A stretch of 64,000 nucleotides of DNA from Streptomyces coffeae (GCF_016741875.1 NZ_JAERRF010000029.1:52355-116354); one strand, 5' to 3'. Numbered from the stretch's first letter, positions 8,446 to 17,423 are shown. Translations and numbers: made by a program. Notes: generated by a model from the sequence alone, not told the origin.

Positions 8446-8853
8446 GTTCACGCCCGCCTTCCCATTGCCTCGGAACTGCGGCGCTGGAGACGGCGCGCGC
8501 TGCGTCGTGGCGGTCCGCGCGTTCAAGCGCGGGCACTCGGACCGCTCGGCGCACAACGTGGTGCGGGTCGGCCAGTTCATTCTGGGGGTACATGTGAACC
8601 TCGGGGAGTGTTCCCGGTCAGGAAAACGCAGGCGCCGGCCTTGCGCATGGGGCGGCCGTATCCCGCACTCGGAGGCCCGGGCGGCAGGTCGAGCGTGCTC
8701 ACCTGCCGCCCTCCGAGTCGCAGTCGACGGTCGTACTCCCTGCGTACCCCTCGGCCGCGCACGATTCGGCGAGCCCGATGGCGGCGGGGCCGACTGGAGC
8801 GGGCGGAGTGATCGCAGTGAGAGCAAGGACGGGTCGCGTGGTGTCCTGCGGCG
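8446..8853. other. Intergenic gap, no gene recognised
   Basis: About 400 bases between two leftward genes of the catabolic run. No frame with a plausible ribosome site or family resemblance on either strand. It may hold an internal promoter, but I see no convincing -35/-10 pair. Confidence 0.4.
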
Positions 8854-10098
8854 TCAGCCGATGGCGCCGGACTCGGTGAGTGAGGTCAGTTCGATGTCGC
8901 CCACCCCGCAGTCGAGCAGGATCGCGGTGGTGTGCTCGCCGAGGACCGGTGGCGCGTCCCGGACATCGGGGGGTGTGCCGGACAGTTTGATCGGTGAGGC
9001 GAGCACCCGGACGGGGCCGGCCTCGGTGTGCTTGACGTCGCGGATCATCTCCCGGGCGACGACCTGCGGATGGGCCAGGGCTCCGGCGACGTCGTTGATC
9101 GGTGCCACGGGCACCCCGGCGGCGCCGAGCACGCGAACCCAGTGTGCGGTGGGCCGCCGGGCGATGGCCTCGTCGATGAGGGCCAACAGGTGGGCCCGAT
9201 TGCGGACCCGGTCCGGATTGGTGGCGAACCTCTCATCCTTGGCAAGGTGACCCAGTCCGACGGCGTCGGCGAAGGCGTGCCACAGGCCGTCGTTGCCGGC
9301 CGCGACCATCACATGGCCGTCCGCGGTGCCGAAGGCCTGGTAGGGGACGATCGTGGGGTGGGCGGAACCGTACCTCGGAGGTGTGTCCCCGGTGGCGAAC
9401 CAGCCCGCGGCGACGTACGACAGCCAGGCGATCTGCGCGTCCAGCAGTCCGATGTCCACCCACTGGCCCACGCCGGTGTGCCGTCGGCTGTGCAACGCGG
9501 CCAGGATGCCGACGGCGGCGAACATCCCGGCGCTCAGATCCGCCCCCGCCACCCCGAACCTGACCGGGGGGCCGTTTGGTTCGCCGGTGATGCTCATCAT
9601 GCCGCTCAGCGCCTGTGCGATCGCGTCATAGCCGGGGGCGTCGCGGTACGGGCCGCTCTGCCCGTAGCCGCTGATCGATGCGTACACCACGCCCGGATTG
9701 GCGGCGGCCACCTGGTCGTATCCCAGCCCGAGGCGCTCCGCGGTGCCGGGCCGGAAGTTCTCCACGACGACATCCGCCTCACCGGCGAGCCGCTGGACCA
9801 CCGCCCGCAGCCGGGGGTGCTTGAGGTCCACCGCGCAGGAGCGCTTGTTGCGGTTGGCGCTCAGGAAGTACGACGCGTCCGCGCCCTGGAACGGCGGACC
9901 CCACATCCGGGTGTCGTCGCCGCGCCGCGGTTCCTCGATCTTGATGACGTCGGCGCCGAGGTCGGCCAGCATCATCGTGCAGTACGGGCCGGACAGGATA
10001 CGGGACAGGTCCAGGACCTTCAGCCCCCTCAACGCCCCCCGGTGGACCTGCCACGCAGAGCCGTGTCCGGTGTCGTCGGGCATGGCGCCGGCCGTCAC
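8854..10098 (-). CDS. CaiB/BaiF class III CoA-transferase
   Basis: A 414-residue class III CoA-transferase, which moves CoA between carboxylic acids through an aspartyl-CoA anhydride. Visible are the N-terminal GLKVLDLSRILSGPYCTMMLADLGADVIKIE, split by the usual helix turn, then VENFRPG and the candidate catalytic aspartate D187 in VAGADLSAGM. The GTG at 10098 is chosen because it overlaps the flavin reductase stop as GTGA and has GGGGAGG upstream; the internal ATG at 10083 lacks a ribosome site. It probably activates the acid released by the upstream monooxygenase and hydrolase. About 45% similar by eye to the second CaiB at 17975. Confidence 0.9.
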   Translation of the reverse strand: MTAGAMPDDTGHGSAWQVHRGALRGLKVLDLSRILSGPYCTMMLADLGADVIKIEEPRRGDDTRMWGPPFQGADASYFLSANRNKRSCAVDLKHPRLRAVVQRLAGEADVVVENFRPGTAERLGLGYDQVAAANPGVVYASISGYGQSGPYRDAPGYDAIAQALSGMMSITGEPNGPPVRFGVAGADLSAGMFAAVGILAALHSRRHTGVGQWVDIGLLDAQIAWLSYVAAGWFATGDTPPRYGSAHPTIVPYQAFGTADGHVMVAAGNDGLWHAFADAVGLGHLAKDERFATNPDRVRNRAHLLALIDEAIARRPTAHWVRVLGAAGVPVAPINDVAGALAHPQVVAREMIRDVKHTEAGPVRVLASPIKLSGTPPDVRDAPPVLGEHTTAILLDCGVGDIELTSLTESGAIG

Positions 10099-10604
10099 GA
10101 GGCCTCCCCGAGGACCGTATGGGTGCCGAACGTCCGCCGGTGGTAGGTCAGCGGCGCGCGATCGGTGCTGTCGGCGGCCACCACGTCGGCGAGCACCAGG
10201 AGGTGGTCGCCGCCCTCGATCACTTGCGCGACCCGGCAGCTGACGAACGCTCCCGCGTCGGGAAGGCGCGGCAGACCGCTGTCGGGACGCCAGGCGACGC
10301 CCGCGAATTTGCCCGACCCGCCCTTGCGGGCGAAGTTCGCCGCGAGACCGGCTTGTTCGCGGCCGAGTACGTTGACGCCGAACTCGCCCGTCTCGTGGAT
10401 GACTTGGAGCAACTGCGAGCCCCGGTCGAGCGCGACCACGACCATGGGCGGGGCCAAGGACAGCGATGCGAAGGCACTCACGGTGGTGCCGTAGGGAAGT
10501 CCGTTCCGCCGGGCCGTGATCACCGTGACGGGGGCGCACACGGCCGCCATGGCCTCACGGAACGCCTCCTGCGGAGAGTCGGCGACCTGCGTGTGGGTGG
10601 TCAT
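10095..10604 (-). CDS. NAD(P)H:flavin reductase (HpaC/DIM6-NTAB family)
   Basis: 169 residues with the family hallmarks: AAVCAPVTVITARRNG, then GTTVSAFASLSLAPPMV forming the FMN site, and FGVNVLGREQ. The family supplies reduced flavin to two-component monooxygenases. It lies in one operon with the luciferase-like monooxygenase, and start and stop overlaps (ATGA with the upstream hydrolase, GTGA with the downstream CoA-transferase) indicate co-translation. The pairing with the oxygenase at 11445 is inference from context. Confidence 0.9.
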   Translation of the reverse strand: MTTHTQVADSPQEAFREAMAAVCAPVTVITARRNGLPYGTTVSAFASLSLAPPMVVVALDRGSQLLQVIHETGEFGVNVLGREQAGLAANFARKGGSGKFAGVAWRPDSGLPRLPDAGAFVSCRVAQVIEGGDHLLVLADVVAADSTDRAPLTYHRRTFGTHTVLGEAS

Positions 10605-11422
10605 GGGTTGATGACCGTGCTCTTGTGGTCGACCAGGAACTTCGGGCCGTGGGTGAGGAAGTCCCCCACGACGTCCGAGAACGCCTCCGGCCGGTCGCCT
10701 TTCAGGTCATGTGCAGCGCTGTACACGAGCATGAAGTAGCAGTTTTGGATCGCTTCCTTGTAGTGACGGCCCTCATCGGGGGAGATGACCCCGTCCTGCG
10801 TTCCGAACAGGACGAGAACCGGCTGCTCCAGCGACGTGAGTCGCTCGACGAGGTTCTCGTCCCGGTCCGGCCCCATGATCTTGGTGACCAGGTCCCAGTT
10901 CGGGGGCAGCGCCAGCTGGAAATCGGCGAGCCACGGCTTGCGTTCGGGGTGTGCGTGGAAGGCGCGGATGTAGACGTCGCGGTCGCTGAGCATGGCGGCC
11001 GGGCGGGTGGTGTCGGCGCGGAACGCCGAGGGTGCTTCGAGTACGACGGAAGTCACCTGCTCGGGGTGGTCTACCGCCCACCACAGCGCCACGATTCCGC
11101 CCATCGACGTGCCCATGACGGAGTACGTCTCGATACCGAGCGCGGCCATCGCGCTCGCCACGGTGGTCGCCATCTGGCGTCCGTCGGCGGTGCGCGTGTT
11201 GGGTTCGGACTGGCCGAAGCCGGGAAGCTCGAACGCGATCACGCGCCGGTCGCGCGCCAGCAGTTCGAGGGCCGGCCCGGCGGCGTAGTCCGCGGGGCCT
11301 CCGGCGCCGTGCACGACGGCAAGGGGTTCGCCCTCCCCGCCTTCGTAGTAGCGGATCCGGAAGCCGTCGGCGTCGACGAAGTGCTCCTGGAAGCCGTTGA
11401 GTTCCGGTGCGGTGGTGGTCAT
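10601..11422 (-). CDS. Alpha/beta hydrolase (meta-cleavage-product hydrolase type)
   Basis: 273 residues, complete. The oxyanion HGAGGPADY follows the first core strand, the nucleophile serine sits in GTSMGGIVAL, the acid in LFGTQDGVIS and the histidine in SAAHDLKGDRP. The family includes C-C bond hydrolases of aromatic meta-cleavage and esterases/lactonases. Placed directly after a flavin monooxygenase gene with 22 bases between, it may open a lactone or ester made by that enzyme. ATG at 11422 with GGAGGAAA upstream. Confidence 0.88.
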   Translation of the reverse strand: MTTTAPELNGFQEHFVDADGFRIRYYEGGEGEPLAVVHGAGGPADYAAGPALELLARDRRVIAFELPGFGQSEPNTRTADGRQMATTVASAMAALGIETYSVMGTSMGGIVALWWAVDHPEQVTSVVLEAPSAFRADTTRPAAMLSDRDVYIRAFHAHPERKPWLADFQLALPPNWDLVTKIMGPDRDENLVERLTSLEQPVLVLFGTQDGVISPDEGRHYKEAIQNCYFMLVYSAAHDLKGDRPEAFSDVVGDFLTHGPKFLVDHKSTVINP

Positions 11423-11444
11423 CGTTTCCTCCTTCTGGACGCGG

Positions 11445-12560
11445 TCAGACGGTGGCGGCGTGGACGGTGGTGGGCAGCTTCTGGACCTCGGGCAGGACCT
11501 CGCGGCAGAAGAGTTCGAGGTTCTTGGTCGCCAGTTCGGCGGGGAGCCCGAACCCGCCGAAGCTGAAGTCGATCGCGCCGACGCCGAGTTCGTGGTATTC
11601 GCGGATGGCCTCGATGACCTGGTCGGGCGTGCCGATGAAGCGCGGGAGCCCCCAGTTCTGCTTATTGACCAGCTCGGCGGTGACGCCCGCGCCCGCGTAC
11701 CCGGAGGCGTTGACCTCCGCCATCAGGCGCTGGGCGCCGGAGGTCGGCGGGCGGAAGAAGTCCATCGCACCGAAGCCGTACTGCGTGCACTCCTCACGCG
11801 CACGCTCCTCGGTGTCCGACACATACACGAAGTTCCGGTACAGCACGTTCGCCGGCCCCACGGTGCGACCGAGGGCCGCGTTCCCGGCTCGGTACCGCTC
11901 GACGGACTGCGCGACGGTCTTGGGGCTGCCGTAGCTGATCGCTATGTCGCCCGTCATGGCGACGGCGAAGTCGACCGAGTCCAGGCTGTTGCCCGACAGC
12001 AACACCCGGGGGCCGGCCGGGTCCAGGAACTTCGGCCACACGGCGATCGTCCGGAAGCGGTGGTGGACGCCCTCCCAGCCGAAGGGCTCCGGCTCCCGCC
12101 AGGCCCGGAGGATGAGCTGGACGCTCTCCTCCCACACGGCGCGGGACTCTGCCGGGTTGCTGAAGTAGGTGAGGTACTCGTTCGGTGTGCCGCGCAGCAG
12201 CGCGACCGCGTAGAGTCGGCCGCCGCTGATCATGTCCAGCTGCGCGACCTCCTCGGCGATCCGCACCGGGTTGTTCATCGGCAGGTTGGGGCCGAGGAGG
12301 GCGATCCGCGCGTTCTTCATCCGCGGCGCGAGCGCGGCGGCGGCCACGTGCGCGTTGGGCTCCAGGTGCGGACCGCCGTAGTGGTGCTCGGAGACGGTGA
12401 CGAAGTCGATGCCGAGGTCGTCGGCCCGCTCGTACAGCGCCATCCCGGCCTCGTGCGCCTTGCGCGCCAGATCCGCGTCCCAGTACCGGGGCCGGCGTGG
12501 CCAGCCATGCGGCATCTGGGGGTTTTGATAGTCGGTGCCACCGAAGATCCCGATCTCCAT
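11445..12560 (-). CDS. Luciferase-like (LLM) flavin-dependent monooxygenase
   Basis: 371 residues with the bacterial luciferase TIM-barrel pattern: N-terminal MEIGIFGGTD, GIDFVTVSEHHYGG near residue 55 (the His-His pair typical of the limonene/alkanal group), RIALLGPNLPMNNPVRIAEE, and a C-terminal FIGTPDQVIEAI. Uses reduced flavin and oxygen; Baeyer-Villiger or hydroxylation chemistry is typical. First gene of a four-gene operon with hydrolase, flavin reductase and CoA-transferase. Its promoter and operator are at 12728-12772, giving a leader of about 160 bases. A decayed N-terminal duplicate lies at 1394. Confidence 0.9.
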   Translation of the reverse strand: MEIGIFGGTDYQNPQMPHGWPRRPRYWDADLARKAHEAGMALYERADDLGIDFVTVSEHHYGGPHLEPNAHVAAAALAPRMKNARIALLGPNLPMNNPVRIAEEVAQLDMISGGRLYAVALLRGTPNEYLTYFSNPAESRAVWEESVQLILRAWREPEPFGWEGVHHRFRTIAVWPKFLDPAGPRVLLSGNSLDSVDFAVAMTGDIAISYGSPKTVAQSVERYRAGNAALGRTVGPANVLYRNFVYVSDTEERAREECTQYGFGAMDFFRPPTSGAQRLMAEVNASGYAGAGVTAELVNKQNWGLPRFIGTPDQVIEAIREYHELGVGAIDFSFGGFGLPAELATKNLELFCREVLPEVQKLPTTVHAATV

Positions 12561-12727
12561 GATGTGGCTGTCCTCTCCACGTAGCGACGCTGCCCGTGTC
12601 CCGGCAGTGCCGGAGGAATGTGGACGTTGCTCATCGGCAGAGCCCGAAGCCGCACTGAGAACCTGTGAACTGCGAGGCGGCAAGACCGTGGGCGCCGTTA
12701 ACAGATGGCAACGCCGTCGTAACGGCG

Positions 12728-12757
12728 ACAGTAGACCTGCGTGTGCACTAGTAGCAA
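12728..12757 (-). promoter_or_regulatory. Promoter of the monooxygenase operon
   Basis: Reverse-strand TTGCTA (12757-12752), an 18-base spacer and TACTGT (12733-12728). The palindrome ATTATGCATAAT begins 3 bases upstream of the -35 box. The order is the same as at 1190-1233. Confidence 0.6.
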
Positions 12758-12760
12758 GGC

Positions 12761-12772
12761 ATTATGCATAAT
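12761..12772. promoter_or_regulatory. GntR operator 1, perfect palindrome ATTATGCATAAT
   Basis: A perfect 12-base palindrome in the divergent region between the monooxygenase operon and the GntR gene, next to the leftward -35 box. It shares the TATGCATA core with the longer palindrome at 12795, and a one-mismatch copy exists at 1222. Binding by the neighbouring FCD-type GntR protein is inferred. Confidence 0.65.
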
Positions 12773-12794
12773 CGATTTTTGAGAAGTTCTGGGC

Positions 12795-12816
12795 AGACGA
12801 CTATGCATAGTCGTCT
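12795..12816. promoter_or_regulatory. GntR operator 2, perfect 22-base palindrome
   Basis: Half-site AGACGACTATG followed by its exact complement. The central CTATGCATAG matches the core of operator 1. It ends at the first base of the rightward -35 box TTGCCC, which suits repression of the regulator's own gene. Confidence 0.7.
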
Positions 12817-12845
12817 TGCCCGGAGAGGCGAGGGCGACCTAATGT
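12816..12845 (+). promoter_or_regulatory. Promoter of the GntR gene
   Basis: TTGCCC (12816-12821), an 18-base spacer and TAATGT (12840-12845), about 70 bases before the GntR start. It mirrors the leftward promoter, with a palindrome abutting the -35 box on its upstream side. Confidence 0.5.
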
Positions 12846-12917
12846 CGCTGGCATGCACACCAATGACCAAGACGCGCCGGAGGCGCGTCGCGTGCTGCCG
12901 GCGCAGGGTGGCGTGGC

Positions 12918-13586
12918 ATGACGACGACAGGTCGGCGAGCCCGGCGGCTGACCATCGCGAGCATGATCGCCGAGGAGCTGCGCGTCCGGATTCTCTCCGG
13001 GGAGATCCCTGCAGGAGCACGGTTGCAGCAGAACGACGTGGCGCGCGAGTTCGATGTCAGCAGCACGCCGGTACGGGAGGCATTCGCCGAACTCCGACGG
13101 CAGGGACTGGCCACGAGCATCGAGCATCGCGGGGTGCGGGTTGTGAGGCCCACTCTGGCCGATGTGCTCGAAGCCTCGGAGGTGGAGGAGCTTCTCGAGG
13201 GCCCCTGCATCGCTGCGTCCGTACCGCTGCTGACCGACGAGGAACTGGCCGACGCCCGGCGTCGGCTGGACGAACACCGAGGGGTCCCCACCGACGAGGT
13301 GCGGCGCAGGGTCGAGCTGGACGCGGCCTTCCACCTGTCGCTGCTCGTCCGGTGCCCCAACACGAAACTCAGGACCCTCGCGGAAGCGGCGCACCGGGAC
13401 ACCAGTACGTACCGGCTGATGCTCTCCCCGGTCGGTCACATCGGAGAACACTTCGTGGAGATCATCCACGAGCAGCACGAGGCGATCTACGCCGCCTGCG
13501 CCGACCGGGACGGCGAGCTGGCCGCCGCTCGCACGGTCGATCACATCCGCTGGGGCGGCCAGGTCTCCAGGGAGATCCTCGGGTGA
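12918..13586 (+). CDS. GntR family regulator, FCD subfamily
   Basis: 222 residues: an N-terminal winged HTH (about 10-75, with LQQNDVAREFDVSSTPVREAFAEL as the helix-turn-helix, split here by function) and an all-helical FCD ligand domain with the metal/ligand pattern DAAFHLSLL, then HFVEIIHEQHEAIYAA and DHI at the end. The family binds short palindromes and is released by organic acids. Divergent from the monooxygenase operon with two palindromes between, so autoregulation and control of that operon are the natural reading. A remnant of its 3' end lies at 760-888. Confidence 0.9.
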   Translation: MTTTGRRARRLTIASMIAEELRVRILSGEIPAGARLQQNDVAREFDVSSTPVREAFAELRRQGLATSIEHRGVRVVRPTLADVLEASEVEELLEGPCIAASVPLLTDEELADARRRLDEHRGVPTDEVRRRVELDAAFHLSLLVRCPNTKLRTLAEAAHRDTSTYRLMLSPVGHIGEHFVEIIHEQHEAIYAACADRDGELAAARTVDHIRWGGQVSREILG

Positions 13587-13610
13587 TGCTCCGCGTGAGT
13601 GTTCGTGCAC

Positions 13611-13873
13611 CGGCCTTGGCGAGTTGGCCGTCTGTGGAGCCGGTTACCGACATGAGGCCGCCACAGTCCGGCCGGAGATCCTCGTAGCCCAGGACCAGGT
13701 CGAAGGGGATCGGCCTGTGGTCCGGTCCCATCCGGCGTGCGCGCAGGGTGTCGCCGGTGGTCGGCTCGATCTTGAGGACGTCGGCGCCCAGGTCGGACAG
13801 GATGGTCGTGCAGTACGGGCCGACCAGGGCCCCGGTCGGTGCCGGGTTCGGCGGGATGCGTGGTCATCGTCAT
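13611..13873 (-). pseudogene. caiB-like CoA-transferase remnant with internal deletions
   Basis: Reverse-strand DNA is nearly identical to the start of the intact CoA-transferase at 17975, from its ATG onwards. Roughly 30 bases are missing after the twelfth codon, which shifts the frame. A larger jump then joins the codons for PFDLV to those around GLGYEDLR and to GGLMSVTGSTDGQLAKAG. It is one arm of an inverted duplication (13611-13989 against 17842-18496). Confidence 0.85.
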
Positions 13874-13910
13874 GCACTGCCCTCCGCCGGGTCGATCAGC
13901 CGCATGTGTC

Positions 13911-13936
13911 GGTCCGCAATTCGGACCAATGGACCA
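13911..13936 (-). promoter_or_regulatory. IclR-type three-half-site operator, copy B
   Basis: GGTCCG, five bases, CGGACC (13911-13927) with the direct half-site TGGTCCA on the reverse strand at 13936-13930. It lies between the caiB remnant and the intact DUF3500 gene, and differs from copies A and C only in the spacer. Confidence 0.7.
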
Positions 13937-14073
13937 GATTGAGGACCTGTGGCAGAGTCTGATTCCACATCCCGGCAACGTCAAGCGATAGCGTTCCGGG
14001 CCCCGCTGGACGCGAGGGACACGCCGGGACGAAGCGAGCCGACCGGGTTCGCGTTGACCATTTCGGAGGCGGC

Positions 14074-15327
14074 ATGGCCGGCGACTTCCGCGATCACCTC
14101 TACCCTCTCAACCATCCACGGCTGTCCGAGTACCGGTCCTGCGACCCGTACTCCTACGTCGACGCGCTGCGACGCAACCCGCAGTTCGACGAAGTGCTGT
14201 CGGAGTGGAGCTCCCTGTTCGAGACCACCGAGTTCCAGGGCATCACCACGGACGGCCGACCGGTGCGGGGTCTCTTCGGGACGGACCACGACGAAGGGGG
14301 TCCGGCCGCCCCGGCCGCCGACGCCGCCCGAGCTCTGATGGAAGCCCTTGGTCCCCAGGACCGCGAACGCGTCCAGCACCCGCTCGACAGCCGTGTGTGG
14401 CGGGCCTGGATGAACCCGGAGATCTACCTCAACCGCTTCGGCCTCCGGCTGGAGGAGGTGGACGAGGACGTGCGCAAGCGGGTGTTCGAGCTCATCGCGA
14501 CATGCCTGAGCCCGACCGGCTACCGGAGGGTGCGGGATGTCATGACCGTCAACGGGTTCCTTGGTGAACTCGTCGACCTGCCCCAGCTCCTCAACGAGCA
14601 CAGCTACAACATCAACATCTTCGGCACTCCTTCGCCGACCAAGCCGTGGGGATGGAACCTCTGGGGACACCATCTGGCCGTCAACTGTCTGCTGATTGGC
14701 GGCCGACAGGTACTCACCCCGGTCTTCTTCGGCTCCGAACCGAACACGATCGACACCGGCAGGCACGCCGGACTGTCGCTCTTCGACGAGCAGGAGTGCG
14801 CGGGCCTTGCTTTCGTACAGACTCTGACGGGCCGCCAGGCCGATCGGGCGGTGCTGTACCACCGGAAGCGGGACCGGGGGATGCCGCCCGCACGTCTTCA
14901 CCCCGGCGACGAACTGCATCTCGGCGGTGCCTTCCAGGACAACCGGGTCATCCCCTACGAAGGGGTCCGCGGCACGGAACTTGCCCCGGCTCAGCAGGAG
15001 GCACTGATCGACCTGGTGGCCCTCTTCCTGGACTACCAGCCCGACGGTCCGCGCCAGGCGCGGATGACGGACGTCCGCCGTCACATCGACGACACCCGCT
15101 TCTGCTGGATCGGCGGGCGCGGCGACGAGGACCCGTTTTACTACCGGGTGCAGAGCCCGGTCATCCTCGTCGAGTTCGACCACCACGCCGGCGTCTTTTT
15201 GGCGAATAGCGAACCCGAGAAGTTCCACACCCACACCATCGTGCGGACACCGAACGGCAACGACTACGGCGCCGAACTGGTCCGACGGGCGACCGGCTCC
15301 CCACATCGGCTCGACGGCCCTGTCTAG
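14074..15327 (+). CDS. DUF3500 family protein
   Basis: 417 residues matching the uncharacterised DUF3500 family: WNLWGHHLAVNCLLIG, TPVFFGSEPNTIDTG, GLSLFDEQECAGLAF, FCWIGGRGDEDPFYYRV, then VILVEFDHHAGVF and HTHTIVRTPNGNDYG near the end. The conserved His/Asp/Glu suggest a metal or hydrolytic site, but no activity is established to my knowledge. No signal peptide is seen. ATG with GGAGG upstream. An IclR-type operator lies 138 bases before it. Two decayed relatives exist at 2290 and 17640, which ties the family to this catabolic island. Confidence 0.85.
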   Translation: MAGDFRDHLYPLNHPRLSEYRSCDPYSYVDALRRNPQFDEVLSEWSSLFETTEFQGITTDGRPVRGLFGTDHDEGGPAAPAADAARALMEALGPQDRERVQHPLDSRVWRAWMNPEIYLNRFGLRLEEVDEDVRKRVFELIATCLSPTGYRRVRDVMTVNGFLGELVDLPQLLNEHSYNINIFGTPSPTKPWGWNLWGHHLAVNCLLIGGRQVLTPVFFGSEPNTIDTGRHAGLSLFDEQECAGLAFVQTLTGRQADRAVLYHRKRDRGMPPARLHPGDELHLGGAFQDNRVIPYEGVRGTELAPAQQEALIDLVALFLDYQPDGPRQARMTDVRRHIDDTRFCWIGGRGDEDPFYYRVQSPVILVEFDHHAGVFLANSEPEKFHTHTIVRTPNGNDYGAELVRRATGSPHRLDGPV

Positions 15328-15330
15328 CTA

Positions 15331-16217
15331 GTGGTCGCCCAGCTCCCCCGGGCCCGGACTCTGGCGCTTCAGGCCGGGCTGGTGCTGCCCCTGCTGTGGC
15401 GGCGGCGCAGGCCCTGGCGGCGTTCGGCGCCGTCACCGTCGTATTCCTGCTGCAGTGGTCGCTGGATGTGGCGCTGCGCGCGGACATCGCCCTGCTCATC
15501 GCCCTGTACAGCCTGGCCCTGCACGGGCGGCTGCGGCTGCTGCCGTGGCCTGCGCGGTCACGGTGGGCGGCACGTGCTGGTCGCTGTACACCTGTCGTCG
15601 GCCGTGTCCGTCTGGTACGCGCTGTTCTTTCTGCTGAGCGCGGCGGTCGCGGCCCTCGCCCTCGGACTGGTGGTGCGGATCCGCCGGGCCCAGCTTGCCG
15701 GGCTGCGGGAGCGGGCGGCCCAACTGGAGGTGGAGCGCGACCAGCGCAGCCGACTGGCGACCGCCACCGAGCGGGCCCGTGTGGCCCGAGAGATGCACGA
15801 CATCGTCGGCCACAACCTGTCCGTCATCATCACCCTCGCCGACGCCGGCGCGTATGCCACCAACCTCGCCCCCGAGCGTGGCAAGGAGGCCCTCCAGCTC
15901 ATCGGCGACACCGGCCGCACGGCGCTCGGCGAAGTGCGGCGCGTGCTCGGTGTGCTGAGCGAGGCCGCCGACAACCCGTCGGCGGAGCCGAGGCCGAGGA
16001 CCTGCGGCTGGGCTCGCTCACCGAGCGGGAGATCCTGCTCGCCATCGGCAAGGGCTGGACCAACGGCAACGGTGAGATCGTCGCCCACTTCGTCCTGTCC
16101 GAGTCCACCGTCAAAACCCACGTCGGCCGCGTCCTGGCCAAGATCAAAGCGCGGGACCGCATCGAAGCCGTGATCTTCGCCTACGACCTCGGGCTCGCCC
16201 GGCCCGGCAACGGCTGA
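15331..16217 (+). pseudogene. Two-component system remnant: histidine kinase fused to LuxR output domain
   Basis: Three frames are needed. The first part reads as a membrane sensor (ALAAFGAVTVVFLLQWSLD). After a shift near 15580 it continues with another membrane helix and the HisKA_3 dimerisation helix ERARVAREMHDIVGHN. Near 16005 the frame changes again and the text becomes a LuxR-type HTH (LTEREILLAIGKG, LSESTVKTHVGRVLAKI). The kinase ATPase domain and the receiver domain of the partner regulator are gone. One deletion across an adjacent kinase-regulator pair explains this. Confidence 0.75.
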
Positions 16218-16670
16218 GGCGCCTCGCACTCACCGCGAAGGGGGGCTGCAGCCAAGCGAGTCCAGGATGCCCAGGCGTTCGGCGGCGGTGCAGCCGCGGC
16301 CGGTGAAACGAACGAAATTGCCGCCGGTACGGCGCTCGGGAACCCGCTCGACGCTCAGCAGCAGCCAGGCCGGAGGCCTTGCAGATCTGACTCGCACCCG
16401 GCGAACGTTGGCCGAGGTAGCTTCCCGGCTTCCCTCGGCTCACCCCTGACCGCGTCGCGCGCCCCGGGCTCCGGTACCGGGTGACGCTCGCGCCGCCGTC
16501 TCCGCGCGCGGCGAACATCGTGGCCGCCGGCCCAGGCAAGGCTGCTCGCACTCCGCGTCGACACGGCATTCCTCATCCGCTGTGCGCAAGATCCCCGACA
16601 GAGCCGAATCGCATGACCGTCGGCACTCGGAATTCCGTCGGAGCGGATCAGTCCCCGACCAAGCCTGGAA
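16218..16670. other. Intergenic region, nothing recognised
   Basis: About 450 bases downstream of both the kinase remnant and the convergent IclR gene. No frame with a start, ribosome site and recognisable motif on either strand. The reverse strand near 16240-16390 has coding-like composition and may be a gene stub. Confidence 0.35.
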
Positions 16671-17423
16671 TCACGGTAGGTCGGCGTCGGTCGGCAGGGC
16701 GATGGCGATCGCTTCTGCCGCCAGGCGGACCTTCTCACCGTAGGACTTGAGGAGTTCGGGCAGCATGCGGCTCGTGGGGCCCGAGATCGAGAGAGAGGCG
16801 ATCGGTCTGCCGTAGCCGGGACGGATCGCGGCGCCGACGGAGACGACTCCCTCCTCGAGCTCCTCGCGACAGACCGCGAATCCGGCCTCGACGATCCCCC
16901 GGAGATCGCTGCGCAGTCGCTCGGGGTCGGTGATCGTGTGTGGGGTGACAGCCTCGAGTCCGCCCTCGATGTAGGCATCGACCTCACGTGTGGACAGGGC
17001 CGCGAGCAGGGCCTTGCCGTTCGAGGTGGCATGCAGCACCGCCCTGGCGCCGAGCGGCGCCACGGCGCGGACGGGCTGAGGACTGTCGACCCGTTCCACG
17101 AGGACGACCTCACGGCCCGCGGGCACCATGAGGTGCACTGTTTCGCCGACTTCGGCGCCCAGGTCCCGCATCGTGGGCAGCGCGGCGGGCCGCAGCCCGC
17201 CACGGGCACTGACGGCACTGCCGACCACGAAGGCGCGTACTCCGACCTGCCACCGGCCTGTCGCCGTCTCCTGCTCGATCCAGCTGGCCTCCGCGAGCGC
17301 CGCCAGGCTGCGTTGGACCGTGGTCTTGGGCAGGCCCAGGGTGCGGGTGAGAGCACTCAGCCCGATGGGCTGGTTGACCGCGACGGCCTCCATTACCTGC
17401 AGCGCAGTAGCGACGCTCCGCAT
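16671..17423 (-). CDS. IclR family transcriptional regulator
   Basis: 250 residues: an N-terminal winged HTH (PIGLSALTRTLGLPKTTVQRSLAAL, with GLPKTTVQR as the recognition region) and the C-terminal ligand-binding domain (GETVHLMVPAGREVVLVERVDS, then LHATSNGKALLAAL and GVVSVGAAIRPGYG). ATG at 17423 with GAAGG 7 bases before. IclR proteins of the PcaU/PobR type control aromatic-acid catabolism. Three 26-base operators with the three-half-site layout this group uses occur in the window, each upstream of a catabolic gene, so this is the likely regulator. Confidence 0.9.
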   Translation of the reverse strand: MRSVATALQVMEAVAVNQPIGLSALTRTLGLPKTTVQRSLAALAEASWIEQETATGRWQVGVRAFVVGSAVSARGGLRPAALPTMRDLGAEVGETVHLMVPAGREVVLVERVDSPQPVRAVAPLGARAVLHATSNGKALLAALSTREVDAYIEGGLEAVTPHTITDPERLRSDLRGIVEAGFAVCREELEEGVVSVGAAIRPGYGRPIASLSISGPTSRMLPELLKSYGEKVRLAAEAIAIALPTDADLP

